From contig DEYT01000128.1 in NCBI GenBank assembly GCA_002364975.1, forward strand, positions 1-40,531: 40,531 nt of DNA. Direction: 5' to 3'. A program made the position numbers and the translations under genes. Under the pieces are notes generated by a model. The model searched no databases. It was given only the letters and a program-made list of their open reading frames with translations, and was not told the DNA's origin. This document shows, piece after piece, positions 15,300 through 23,243 of the stretch. Numbering within the stretch: the first letter of the stretch is position 1; each line of letters begins with the position of its first letter. This stretch comes from Opitutia bacterium UBA3151. GTDB taxonomy: Bacteria; Verrucomicrobiota; Verrucomicrobiia; Opitutales; Seribacteraceae.

Positions 15300-16709
15300 T
15301 TAGGAGGAATTCTTTTTTTTACGATAGCGTATATAATCCCTGGGAACGCCAAGAATTCTTGCAGCTTCAGAGATGTTCCCTTCTGCTTGCTGGATTGCCA
15401 AATCGATAAGCCTTAAAATTTCCTCTTCCAAATTGAAGTCATTTTTGGGGAAGCGAAAGGAAGAGTTAAGCCAGTCATCTGAGCTCAAACTTCTGGCATG
15501 ATTACGTGAGAAATTAAAATGAAGAGGTTGATCAGGTTCACCCATTACTAAAGCCCGTTCAAGTTCGTGAATAAGTTCACGGGTGTTTCCAGGCCAATTG
15601 TGTTCGATTAATGCTTTCTCGGATGAAGGTTCAATTGCAGGAGTATCGAGTTGATACTTTTTTGATAAGGAACCGAGTAAATGCTTGGCAAGGTTTACGA
15701 TCTCCTTTCCTCTTGTGGCAAGAATCGGGATTTTAATTCTCAATAAGTCTAGGCGATGAAAGAGATCCTCCCTGAAGGCTCCCTCCTGAATCAATTTTGA
15801 TAAATCCTGATTGGCTGCTGCTATGATCCGCACATCTACTTTGATTTCATTTGAACTTCCAACTCGCCGAATCATTCCGCTTTCAATGGTTAAGAGAAGT
15901 TTTGCTTGAGCCTCGATGGAAAGGCTGGTGATTTCATCTAAAAAGAGAGTTCCTTGATCAGCAGCTTCAAAAAGACCGATGCGAGCATTTTTTGCATCGG
16001 TAAAGGCACCTTTCTCATGTCCAAATAATTCAGATTCAATTAAATTATTTGGGATTGCTGAACAATTCAGAGCAACGAAAGCAGATCCATGGCGAGGACC
16101 ATGGTCGTGAACCCAACGGGCATAAGTTGACTTACCGGATCCGGTTGGGCCATCAATAAGAAGAGGAGGGAGGTTATTCTTTAGCCGCTGGTCTACTTCC
16201 GTAATTTTAGTAAGTTGATGTAAGTCTTCCTTAAAAGCACCTTCGAAAAACAAGTTGGCAGTCTTTCGCTTTCTTCTCTCAGAGTCATGTTGGAGCAGCC
16301 TTTGATTTTTACGCTGCCTGTCACACTTCATAAAAAGAAAGGGGATTTCATCAATTTCAAAAGGTTTAGTTAAGTAATCAACTGCACCAAGTTGCATAGC
16401 CTCCACCGCCGATTGAATTCCGCCTTCTGCAGTCATTAAAATAGTGAAGGTATTACTTGGTAGTAATTCTTCGCGAAGAAGTTCAAGGCTTTCCCCGTCG
16501 GGAAGGTTAAGATCAAGCAAAGCAAAATCGAAAACAAGATTCTCAAGTGCTTTTCTTGCTTCCTGCAGATTAATGCAAGTGGTTACCCCGACCTCAAGTT
16601 TCTCAAACTTTGCAGCTAGACGCTTTGCTAAAAAAGAATCGTCTTCCAGTACAAGAATTTCCTTATTCTTGAAGAATGTTTTGGGCTGTTCATTTTGCTC
16701 CATTGACAT
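15300..16709 (-). CDS. NtrC-family sigma-54-dependent response regulator
   Basis: Response regulator of 469 residues with three domains. The receiver (about 16-130) has acidic residues LEDD (21-24), phospho-acceptor Asp66 in LLDLNLP, Thr93 and Lys115 (TKPF). The AAA+ domain (about 152-390) has Walker A GPTGSGKS (187-194), ESELFGHEKGAFTDA (225-239), Walker B GTLFLDEI (253-260) and the arginine-rich FREDLFHRL. A Fis-type helix-turn-helix covers about 445-466. The sigma-54 contact loop reads GAFTDA rather than the consensus GAFTGA. It likely receives phosphate from the kinase at 11583-12935 and activates sigma-54 promoters. It is divergent from the amidase gene. Confidence 0.94.
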   Translation of the reverse strand: MSMEQNEQPKTFFKNKEILVLEDDSFLAKRLAAKFEKLEVGVTTCINLQEARKALENLVFDFALLDLNLPDGESLELLREELLPSNTFTILMTAEGGIQSAVEAMQLGAVDYLTKPFEIDEIPFLFMKCDRQRKNQRLLQHDSERRKRKTANLFFEGAFKEDLHQLTKITEVDQRLKNNLPPLLIDGPTGSGKSTYARWVHDHGPRHGSAFVALNCSAIPNNLIESELFGHEKGAFTDAKNARIGLFEAADQGTLFLDEITSLSIEAQAKLLLTIESGMIRRVGSSNEIKVDVRIIAAANQDLSKLIQEGAFREDLFHRLDLLRIKIPILATRGKEIVNLAKHLLGSLSKKYQLDTPAIEPSSEKALIEHNWPGNTRELIHELERALVMGEPDQPLHFNFSRNHARSLSSDDWLNSSFRFPKNDFNLEEEILRLIDLAIQQAEGNISEAARILGVPRDYIRYRKKKNSS

Positions 16710-16781
16710 AGCTTTCGCATGCAGTCCTCGGGGAAAAGAAAAGACTTTGCAAATCCTTTTTGTCGATCCATTATATTATCT

Positions 16782-17975
16782 GTGGGAAATAAGTGGGTAA
16801 TTCTAGTGGTTTTGCTTTTCGTAACGCTGAATATTAGTGCTAAAGTTACTCCTCTCGCTCAGGATCCAGATTGGTCAAAATTAGATCCATTTCAAAACCT
16901 TTGGTCTTTGGAGAGTTTTCGTTCTGAACTCAAAAATATTTATTGTCCGAGGGAGAGCTGGTGGAAGCCATGGATTAAATTTGAACCTGGACAGGTATTA
17001 ATCAGAAAAAAAGCTGGAAAAGAAGATTGGTATATCTTGCAGTGCTTGCCCATTTCTAAAGGGGAAGAAAAAGATCAGAATCTAAGCGTTCCCTTAGAAA
17101 TAAAAACGATTGCCTTGGATCCTGGGCACATAGGGGGGGAATATGCGGAAATGGAGGGAAGGAGTTTTAGAATGGGAGAGGATGATTTCGTAAAGGAGGG
17201 AGACCTGTCCCTAAAGGTTGCCAAAAGGATAAAGGATTTACTCGAAGAAAAAGGCTTCAAGGCCATTCTAGTACGAAGTAATTTAAAACCCGTTACAAAA
17301 AGAAAACCGCAGGCATTTGAAGCATTGGTGGAAACTTGGATTAAAGAAAGGGATTTTACCAACTTGCCAGTGGAAGAAATCGAAATTTTGAAAAGAAAAA
17401 GACGAGAGATGCTGTTTTACCGAGTCAGTGAAATCCATGCACGAGCTAAACTCATCAATGAGCACATCCAACCAGATTTGACGATTTGCCTTCATCTGAA
17501 TGCGGCTCCCTGGGGGGATGAAAATAAGAAAGAGCTTGTTGACCGAAACGATTATCATGTTCTGGTTAATGGATGCTACATGGGCGGAGAATTAGCCTTT
17601 GATGATCAGCGTTTTGAGATGATTTTTCGATTGCTTAGTGCTTGGCAAAAAACAGAGCAAATTTTTGCCGAGAAAGTAAGTGTTTCTTTTGGCCGGAAAA
17701 CTGGATTACCTGCTTTTGCCTACAAGGGACCTAATGCGTTGAAGGTGGGAAATACCCCAGGGGTTTGGGCAAGAAACTTATTGGCAAATCGAATTTATCA
17801 ATGCCCGGTTATTTTTATGGAACCATATATTGCCAACTCGAAAACTGAATATGAACGGATTCAACTCGGTCCATATGAGGGAACGAAGAATTTTGGACTT
17901 CATCCGAGATTATCCTTGGTTGAAGAGTATGCCCAGTGCTTACTCGAAGGAATTCTGGCAGCGACGGGCAAGTAA
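16782..17975 (+). CDS. N-acetylmuramoyl-L-alanine amidase (Amidase_3 family)
   Basis: Exported peptidoglycan amidase that cleaves the bond between N-acetylmuramic acid and L-alanine. The GTG at 16782 gives a direct signal peptide (MGNKWVILVVLLFVTLNISA); an ATG at 16719 would add 21 residues before it and leave only 9 bases to the divergent regulator gene. The Amidase_3 zinc ligands and catalytic residues are visible: His in ALDPGHIGG, Glu in VKEGDLSLKVAK, His in TICLHLNA and the catalytic Glu in IFMEPYIAN. An extra region of about 100 residues lies between the signal peptide and the catalytic domain and resembles no domain that I recognise. The protein should act in the periplasm. Confidence 0.88.
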   Translation: MGNKWVILVVLLFVTLNISAKVTPLAQDPDWSKLDPFQNLWSLESFRSELKNIYCPRESWWKPWIKFEPGQVLIRKKAGKEDWYILQCLPISKGEEKDQNLSVPLEIKTIALDPGHIGGEYAEMEGRSFRMGEDDFVKEGDLSLKVAKRIKDLLEEKGFKAILVRSNLKPVTKRKPQAFEALVETWIKERDFTNLPVEEIEILKRKRREMLFYRVSEIHARAKLINEHIQPDLTICLHLNAAPWGDENKKELVDRNDYHVLVNGCYMGGELAFDDQRFEMIFRLLSAWQKTEQIFAEKVSVSFGRKTGLPAFAYKGPNALKVGNTPGVWARNLLANRIYQCPVIFMEPYIANSKTEYERIQLGPYEGTKNFGLHPRLSLVEEYAQCLLEGILAATGK

Positions 17976-17997
17976 CAGGGTTACGCTTTTATTTTTT
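17972..17997 (+). terminator. Weak intrinsic terminator after the amidase gene
   Basis: GTAAC at 17972-17976 pairs with GTTAC at 17980-17984 across a 3-nt loop. It is followed by a T-rich run (TTTT A TTTTTT). The stop codon of the amidase lies in the stem. The stem is only 5 bp. Confidence 0.35.
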
Positions 17998-18501
17998 GAC
18001 CGCATCTTGAGCCATTTTTTTCAGGGCATCCGTATGCTCATCAACCGCAGTCCTCGGGCCTGTCATTTTGATAAAAATGGAACCAGCCGGGCCGTCAATG
18101 ATAGCAGCAGTTAGTGCGTAGCCTGGTTTTGGGGTTTTGGGCCCAAAAGGTCTTCCGCTTAGAAAAGTTCCATGGGCTTGTGCAAAAGTTAGGCTGTTAT
18201 CACCAAATTTTTCAGTTTTCACCACTTTTCCCTGCGGGTCCTCGAATTGTTTCATCCAGCGGTCTACATTGGCTTGGATTCCTCCTGCACCCGTGGAGCC
18301 AAAGTGGAAAAAAGCAATTTCCACTTTTTCCTTGGACTTGCTTTGAGCCTCAAACTGAGCCTTGCGCATGTTGGAAGTCGGTTTGGAAGAAACCCATTCG
18401 CTGGGCGGATTGAAAGTAAAGCCTGCCACCTCCAAGCCATAGCTCAATGAGGGGATCAAAAGAGGGATGGCTAAAAAGGAAAAGAGTAAGATTTTCTTCA
18501 T
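17989..18501 (-). CDS. Secreted protein of unknown function
   Basis: Protein of 170 residues with a signal peptide (1-21, MKKILLFSFLAIPLLIPSLSYG). The mature part begins LEVAGFTFNPPSEW and continues with AFFHFGSTGAGGIQANVDRWMKQFEDP, then LSGRPFGPKTPKPGY and IFIKMTGP, ending in a Lys-rich helix. This build of a small domain seen in secreted proteins of Planctomycetes and Verrucomicrobia is familiar to me, but no function is known. It lies 62 bases downstream of an exported methyltransferase-like gene on the same strand; the two may form an operon. It is convergent with the amidase gene, 13 bases away. Confidence 0.75.
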   Translation of the reverse strand: MKKILLFSFLAIPLLIPSLSYGLEVAGFTFNPPSEWVSSKPTSNMRKAQFEAQSKSKEKVEIAFFHFGSTGAGGIQANVDRWMKQFEDPQGKVVKTEKFGDNSLTFAQAHGTFLSGRPFGPKTPKPGYALTAAIIDGPAGSIFIKMTGPRTAVDEHTDALKKMAQDAVKK

Positions 18502-18563
18502 AGTAAATAGAATTTCTGGTGGGTGATTAGTTAGTGAATGGTTATTTTAAATTTCAAACAGAG

Positions 18564-19301
18564 CTAATTCTTTTTGAAAATCATAAAGTGTTGTTGTGGT
18601 AAAACTGAAAGGGTTTTCTCCCACTTGAATCCAACCACTTCAATTTCTTCGATTGCCTGTTTTTCAGTCATCTTGTGAAGGGGTTTAATGGGAACTTTCT
18701 TATCCTCTTTTCTATATTCGATCAAAATCAATAGTCCATCTTTTTTGAGAGATTTGAAAATTGAATTTGCCATTTCTCTAGGATGCGAAAATTCGTGGTA
18801 TGCATCTACAATTAAAGCCTTATCAATACTAGACGGTTCAAGCATGGTTCGAGTGATCGTGCTTTGAATAGGGAAAACATTTGTGACCTTTTGTTCTTTG
18901 ATTTTGGCCCGAATAATGCCAAGCATCTTAGGAGAAATATCTACCGCAAATACTTTTCCACGAGGGACCAGATCTGACATTCTGAAAGAGAAATAACCGG
19001 ACCCTGCACCAATATCGGCAATTCGATCCGCTGGTTTGATCTTCATGCTTTTAATGAGAAGATCCGTTCTTTCTTCTTGCTCCCTCCTAGGCCTTTCAAG
19101 CCAAGAAGCTCCCAAATGCCCCATAACTTGGGAAATCTCTCTACCCATGTAGAACTTACCGATACCATCACGCGAAGCAGTACCTAGCTGATAAATACTT
19201 TCTTTTTCTTCTTTTGGGTTATCCGCCGAAAAAACAGATGTAATGCTTACGGAAATTAGAAGAGCAAGGGCGTGAGCAAGAGGGTTTGAAAATAACGGCA
19301 T
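18564..19301 (-). CDS. Exported class I SAM-methyltransferase-like protein
   Basis: Protein of 245 residues. The N-terminal 26 residues form a signal peptide (hydrophobic core ALALLISVSITSVFS, then AD). A segment MGREISQVMGHLGASWLERP (52-71) precedes a Rossmann methyltransferase core: motif I ADIGAGSGYFS (95-105), acidic residue in FAVDISPKML (Asp121) and a DAYHEF-type motif IV. The SAM-binding residues are intact. An exported protein with a SAM-binding domain is odd because SAM is cytoplasmic; it could act before export, bind another ligand, or stay membrane-attached. Similar MGREIS...GHxGAxWLER proteins with signal peptides occur in Planctomycetes and Verrucomicrobia. The substrate is unknown. 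Confidence 0.8.
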   Translation of the reverse strand: MPLFSNPLAHALALLISVSITSVFSADNPKEEKESIYQLGTASRDGIGKFYMGREISQVMGHLGASWLERPRREQEERTDLLIKSMKIKPADRIADIGAGSGYFSFRMSDLVPRGKVFAVDISPKMLGIIRAKIKEQKVTNVFPIQSTITRTMLEPSSIDKALIVDAYHEFSHPREMANSIFKSLKKDGLLILIEYRKEDKKVPIKPLHKMTEKQAIEEIEVVGFKWEKTLSVLPQQHFMIFKKN

Positions 19302-19383
19302 TCATCTTTTTTTCGAGAAATGAATGCTTTTGCAAATCAATATTGCTGGATTCAAACGGAAAAGATAGGTAGTATTGAAAACC

Positions 19384-20259
19384 ATGAAAGTAATCAGAGC
19401 GAAAAGTGCAGGATTTTGTTGGGGAGTTGAAAGAGCAGTACAAGTTGCTCGGGACGAAGCACAAGGAGGAAAAAAAACCGTCTACACCGATGGTCCCTTG
19501 ATTCACAACCGTCAAATGATGAGTGCATTAAGTTCGGAAGACATTCGCGAGGTAGGTGATTATCAAAGTCAATCGGAACTCGACCTTAGCAAAAAAGAAG
19601 ATAAGGAATCTGTCTTGGTTGTTAGAGCCCATGGGATTTCTCCAGAGAGGAGAAAATATTTAAGGGGGTTAGGACTTCCTTTCCGTGACGGCACTTGTCC
19701 TGATGTTGGGATCATTGCGGGTAAAGTGAAGGTGCATGCGGATAGAGGATATGATGTCGTAATTTTCGGAGATCCGGAACATCCGGAAGTAATCGGACTG
19801 ATGGGATATGCAAAGGGTAAAAGCCATGTCGTGCGAAATTTAACTGAACTGGCTAGCCTTCCCCCATTTAAAGGTGGAGTAGCTCTCGTTTCTCAATCCA
19901 CAATGTTCACTCATGAATTTAAGGAAGTATCTAGAAAATTATCCGAAATCTATCCCGATATTGCTGTTTTTGACACAATCTGCGGTGCGACTAAGGAAAG
20001 GCAGTCCGATTTGGTCGGTCTGGTCGAAGGAGGAGCGGAAGCAATCGTGGTTATTGGCGGCAAGCATTCGGCAAACACAAGAAAGCTTGCGAAGCTTGCA
20101 GCGGAGCAACAAAAGCCAACCTATCATATTGAGACTTTTAAAGATCTGGATTTGGACTCTTTGAAGAAATTTCAGACGGTTGGAGTTACCGCTGGTGCTT
20201 CTACCCCTGAATTTATAATTAGAGAAGTGTGTGAAAAACTTGAAAAACTTGAACCTTAA
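19384..20259 (+). CDS. ispH: 4-hydroxy-3-methylbut-2-enyl diphosphate reductase (IspH)
   Basis: Last enzyme of the MEP isoprenoid pathway, reducing HMBPP to IPP and DMAPP with a 4Fe-4S cluster. The three cluster Cys are in AGFCWGVERA, RDGTCPDVG and FDTICGATKERQ. Substrate-binding His and Glu are in TDGPLIHN, VRAHGIS and GDPEHPEVIG. The ATG at 19384 gives 291 residues and the usual N-terminus; a TTG at 19375 would add three. It is followed by purB after only 4 bases, so the two are probably co-transcribed. Confidence 0.96.
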   Translation: MKVIRAKSAGFCWGVERAVQVARDEAQGGKKTVYTDGPLIHNRQMMSALSSEDIREVGDYQSQSELDLSKKEDKESVLVVRAHGISPERRKYLRGLGLPFRDGTCPDVGIIAGKVKVHADRGYDVVIFGDPEHPEVIGLMGYAKGKSHVVRNLTELASLPPFKGGVALVSQSTMFTHEFKEVSRKLSEIYPDIAVFDTICGATKERQSDLVGLVEGGAEAIVVIGGKHSANTRKLAKLAAEQQKPTYHIETFKDLDLDSLKKFQTVGVTAGASTPEFIIREVCEKLEKLEP

Positions 20260-20263
20260 ATAA

Positions 20264-21688
20264 ATGAGCATGGAAATACCCAATGCTTTGGCTGAGCGTT
20301 ATGCATCGGTCGAAATAAAATCAATCTGGTCGGCAACCGGGAAGGTTATTCTCGAGAGGGAATTCTGGATTGCCGTCATGCGTGCTCAAAGAGAATTAGG
20401 CTTGGATATTGATCTCGAGGCGATTGAAAGCTCTGAAAAGGTTAAGGCGGTGGTAGATCTTGAAGGAATCCGAAGGCGCGAGCAGGTTTCAAAGCATGAT
20501 GTGAAGGCAAGACTTGAGGAATTTGCAGATAAGGCAGGTCATCAGCACGCACACAAGGGGATGACCAGTCGTGACTTAACTGAGAATGTAGAACAATTAC
20601 AAGTCCACCGTTCACTTGGAATTATTCTGGAGAAATCGATTGCTGCATTGCTGGCATTAGCACAAAGAGCTGAGGAATTTAAAGATCTTCCAATTACTGC
20701 ACGTTCTCACAATGTGCCTGCTCAGTTGACTACTTTAGGTAAACGTTTTGCAACTTGGGGTGAAGAATTAGAGAGAAATGTGGAGGCCTTGAGCAGGTTG
20801 TGTGCGAATTATCCATACCGGGGAGTGAAGGGGGCGGTTGGGACTTGTTTGGATCAAGTTACATTGTTGGGTAGCGTGGAAAAAGCACAAGAACTCGATC
20901 AGAAGGTAATCACTCATTTAGGTGCCACTGCAAATTGGGAGAATGTAGGACAAGTTTACCCTAGGAGCTTAGATTTTGAAGTGGTCTCTCTTCTAAGTAA
21001 AATGGCATCCGCACCATCTAGTTTTTCGAAGACTTTACGAATCATGGCCGGTCATGAATTGCTAGGGGAGGGATTTGCAAAGGGACAAACCGGATCCTCT
21101 GCAATGCCGCACAAGATGAACAGTCGAAGCTGTGAGAGAATCAACGGTTTTCACACCATCCTTAATGGGTATCTAACCATGGTTTCTCAACTTTCAGGCG
21201 ATCAATGGAATGAGGGGGATGTATCCTGCTCTGTTGTTCGACGAGTCGCACTCCCAGATGCCTTTTTCGCTATGGATGGCTTGCTTGATACCTTTCTTAC
21301 TGTCTTGAAACAAATGGAGGTTTTCCCTTCTATGATTAAATCTGAATCCGAAAAATACCTGCCTTTTTTACTTTCAACCACAATTATGATGGAAGCGGTT
21401 AAAGAAGGAGCAGGAAGAGAGGATGCCCATGCTGCGATCAAAGAGCATGCAGTCGCCACAGTTAAAGAACTGAGAACAGGCGTAGTGAAAGAAAATGATT
21501 TGATTACCCGCTTAGCAAATGATCCACGCATCGGTCTCGATTCGAAAAAAGTAGGAAACCTGATGAGAGAAGGAGAAAAAAGAGTGGGTGCAGCAGACGG
21601 ACAGGTGGAATATTTTGTGAAAAAAGCGGAATCTTGGGGTGGAAGGTATCCTAATGCTCAAGATTATCATCCTCCCGCAATACTCTAG
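20264..21688 (+). CDS. purB: Adenylosuccinate lyase
   Basis: Purine biosynthesis enzyme of 474 residues that splits adenylosuccinate and SAICAR, releasing fumarate. The fumarase-superfamily signature GSSAMPHKMNSRSCERING is at about 277-295. The catalytic His regions are visible in HQHAHKGMTSRDLTENVEQL (about 92-111) and ITARSHNVPAQLTTLGKRF. The overall length and the C-terminal region are normal. It lies directly after ispH. Confidence 0.95.
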   Translation: MSMEIPNALAERYASVEIKSIWSATGKVILEREFWIAVMRAQRELGLDIDLEAIESSEKVKAVVDLEGIRRREQVSKHDVKARLEEFADKAGHQHAHKGMTSRDLTENVEQLQVHRSLGIILEKSIAALLALAQRAEEFKDLPITARSHNVPAQLTTLGKRFATWGEELERNVEALSRLCANYPYRGVKGAVGTCLDQVTLLGSVEKAQELDQKVITHLGATANWENVGQVYPRSLDFEVVSLLSKMASAPSSFSKTLRIMAGHELLGEGFAKGQTGSSAMPHKMNSRSCERINGFHTILNGYLTMVSQLSGDQWNEGDVSCSVVRRVALPDAFFAMDGLLDTFLTVLKQMEVFPSMIKSESEKYLPFLLSTTIMMEAVKEGAGREDAHAAIKEHAVATVKELRTGVVKENDLITRLANDPRIGLDSKKVGNLMREGEKRVGAADGQVEYFVKKAESWGGRYPNAQDYHPPAIL

Positions 21689-21794
21689 AATCCAGAATTC
21701 CTGAGGGTTTTCAGAGATTGTGGAATTTTTGCGATTGCCAATCTAGCTCTGTTCGTTGAAAGAATGGGTGCTTTTTTCATCAATAAATTTTGTC

Positions 21795-23057
21795 ATGTCA
21801 GAAGAACTAGAGGGAAATTGTTTGGTCGCCCAATCAGGGGGACCAACTGCTGTTATTAACGCAAGTGTCGCAGGAGTAGTCGCCGAAGCACTTAATAACC
21901 CATGCATCGAAGAGGTTTACGGTGGAATGAATGGAGTTTTAGGAATTTTGAATGAGGAAATCATTGATCTTGCTGAGGAATCGCAACAGAATGTAAGGGG
22001 TCTTCGGTATACTCCTGCTTCAGCATTGGGAACTTGCCGGTTTAAGTTGAAGCGAGACCAGGAATACGAGCGTATTATAGAAGTGTTTGAAGCTCATAAT
22101 ATTCGTTATTTCTTCTATTGTGGAGGGAATGACTCACAGGATACAGCGGATAAGATTTCGAAGCTTGCTCAGAGTAAGGGTTATGATTTAAGGGTCATCG
22201 GCGTTCCAAAAACGATCGACAATGATCTGGTTACCACCGATCACAGTCCTGGTTATGGAAGTGTGGTGAAATATATTTGTTCGGTAGTTCGGGAATCTGC
22301 GATGGATCACGAAGCGATGGGGCAACATGATTTGGTTTCGATTATTGAGGTTATGGGTCGAAATGCTGGTTGGATTGCGGCAGGTTCCACCTTGGCTAAG
22401 GCCAAAGATAATGCCAATGATGCTCCTCATTTGATTCTACTACCAGAAGTCCCTTTTTCAAAAGATAAATTTATTGAAGATGTTCAAGCGGTTTTAAAGA
22501 AAAATAAATATTGTTTGGTAGTGGTCGGGGAAGGCTTGATCGATAAAGATGGAAACTATATCGCCAATTCAGCCTCTGGACAGGATTCATTTGGTCATCA
22601 GCAACTTGGTGGAGTTGGAGATTTCTTAGCTAGTGTAGTAGAACAAAATTTAGCTGTTAAGGCTCGATCTTCAAAACTGGGAATTGGACAAAGAGCAGCG
22701 GCTCATTGTTCTTCGCAGACTGATAATGATGAGGCTTTTTTGGCTGGGAAAGCTGCAGTTAAAGCTGCGGTTGCTGGTGAAACTGATAAAATGGTAATTC
22801 TAGTCCGAGCAGAAGGTGAAAATTATCAATGCGAAACGAGCTTGGCTCCTTTATCGGAAATTGCGAACGGAGTGAAAGAAATTCCAGAAGATTGGATTTC
22901 AGAAGACGGCATAAGCATGAACGCAAAATTCATAAAATATTGCCAACCTCTTATTCAGGGCGAAGTCGAGGTTCCTTTCGAAAACGGGGTGCCTTCATAT
23001 GTACGACTTTCCAAGAGAAGAATTCGCAAAGTTTTGGACCCTCACGAATTCGAATGA
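21795..23057 (+). CDS. 6-phosphofructokinase, probably PPi-dependent
   Basis: Phosphofructokinase of 420 residues from the ATG at 21795; a TTG at 21756 would add 13 residues. The N-terminal AQSGGPTAVINAS loop, FYCGGNDSQDTADKI and VPKTIDNDL motifs mark the family. In ATP-dependent enzymes the two key positions read GGDGS and PGTIDND; here GGND and the Lys in PKTIDND are as in diphosphate-dependent enzymes. It would convert fructose 6-phosphate and PPi to fructose 1,6-bisphosphate, reversibly. EVMGRNAGWIAA is also typical. The gene follows purB after about 106 bases and ends a run of three plus-strand genes. Confidence 0.88.
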   Translation: MSEELEGNCLVAQSGGPTAVINASVAGVVAEALNNPCIEEVYGGMNGVLGILNEEIIDLAEESQQNVRGLRYTPASALGTCRFKLKRDQEYERIIEVFEAHNIRYFFYCGGNDSQDTADKISKLAQSKGYDLRVIGVPKTIDNDLVTTDHSPGYGSVVKYICSVVRESAMDHEAMGQHDLVSIIEVMGRNAGWIAAGSTLAKAKDNANDAPHLILLPEVPFSKDKFIEDVQAVLKKNKYCLVVVGEGLIDKDGNYIANSASGQDSFGHQQLGGVGDFLASVVEQNLAVKARSSKLGIGQRAAAHCSSQTDNDEAFLAGKAAVKAAVAGETDKMVILVRAEGENYQCETSLAPLSEIANGVKEIPEDWISEDGISMNAKFIKYCQPLIQGEVEVPFENGVPSYVRLSKRRIRKVLDPHEFE

Positions 23058-23070
23058 GATAAGTCTTAGG

Positions 23071-23092
23071 ATTCTTTCATTATTGAAAGAAT
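23071..23092. repeat. AT-rich hairpin after the phosphofructokinase gene
   Basis: ATTCTTTCA at 23071-23079 pairs with TGAAAGAAT at 23084-23092 across a 4-nt loop. It begins 13 bases after the stop codon. No T-tract follows on either strand, so it is at best a poor terminator or an RNA-stabilising stem. The remainder of 23093-23243 shows nothing else that I recognise. Confidence 0.35.
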
Positions 23093-23243
23093 ATTAAAAG
23101 TGGGTTCCAAACTTAGGGAAAATTTAAGTAATTATGTAGCTATCCCAGCTTCTTTGTATTGATTTTACTCACTTTCATTATGCATTGTGGTCAAATGGTA
23201 TAGATAAACAAAGGGGCAATAATTTGAGACAACCCGCTTACCT

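Noticed and set aside
21690..21740. Hairpin-like CTGA-GGGTTT-TCAG with GAATT flanks after purB
   Set aside because: The stem is only 4 bp with mismatched extension; the T-run is inside a weak context, so not called as a terminator.
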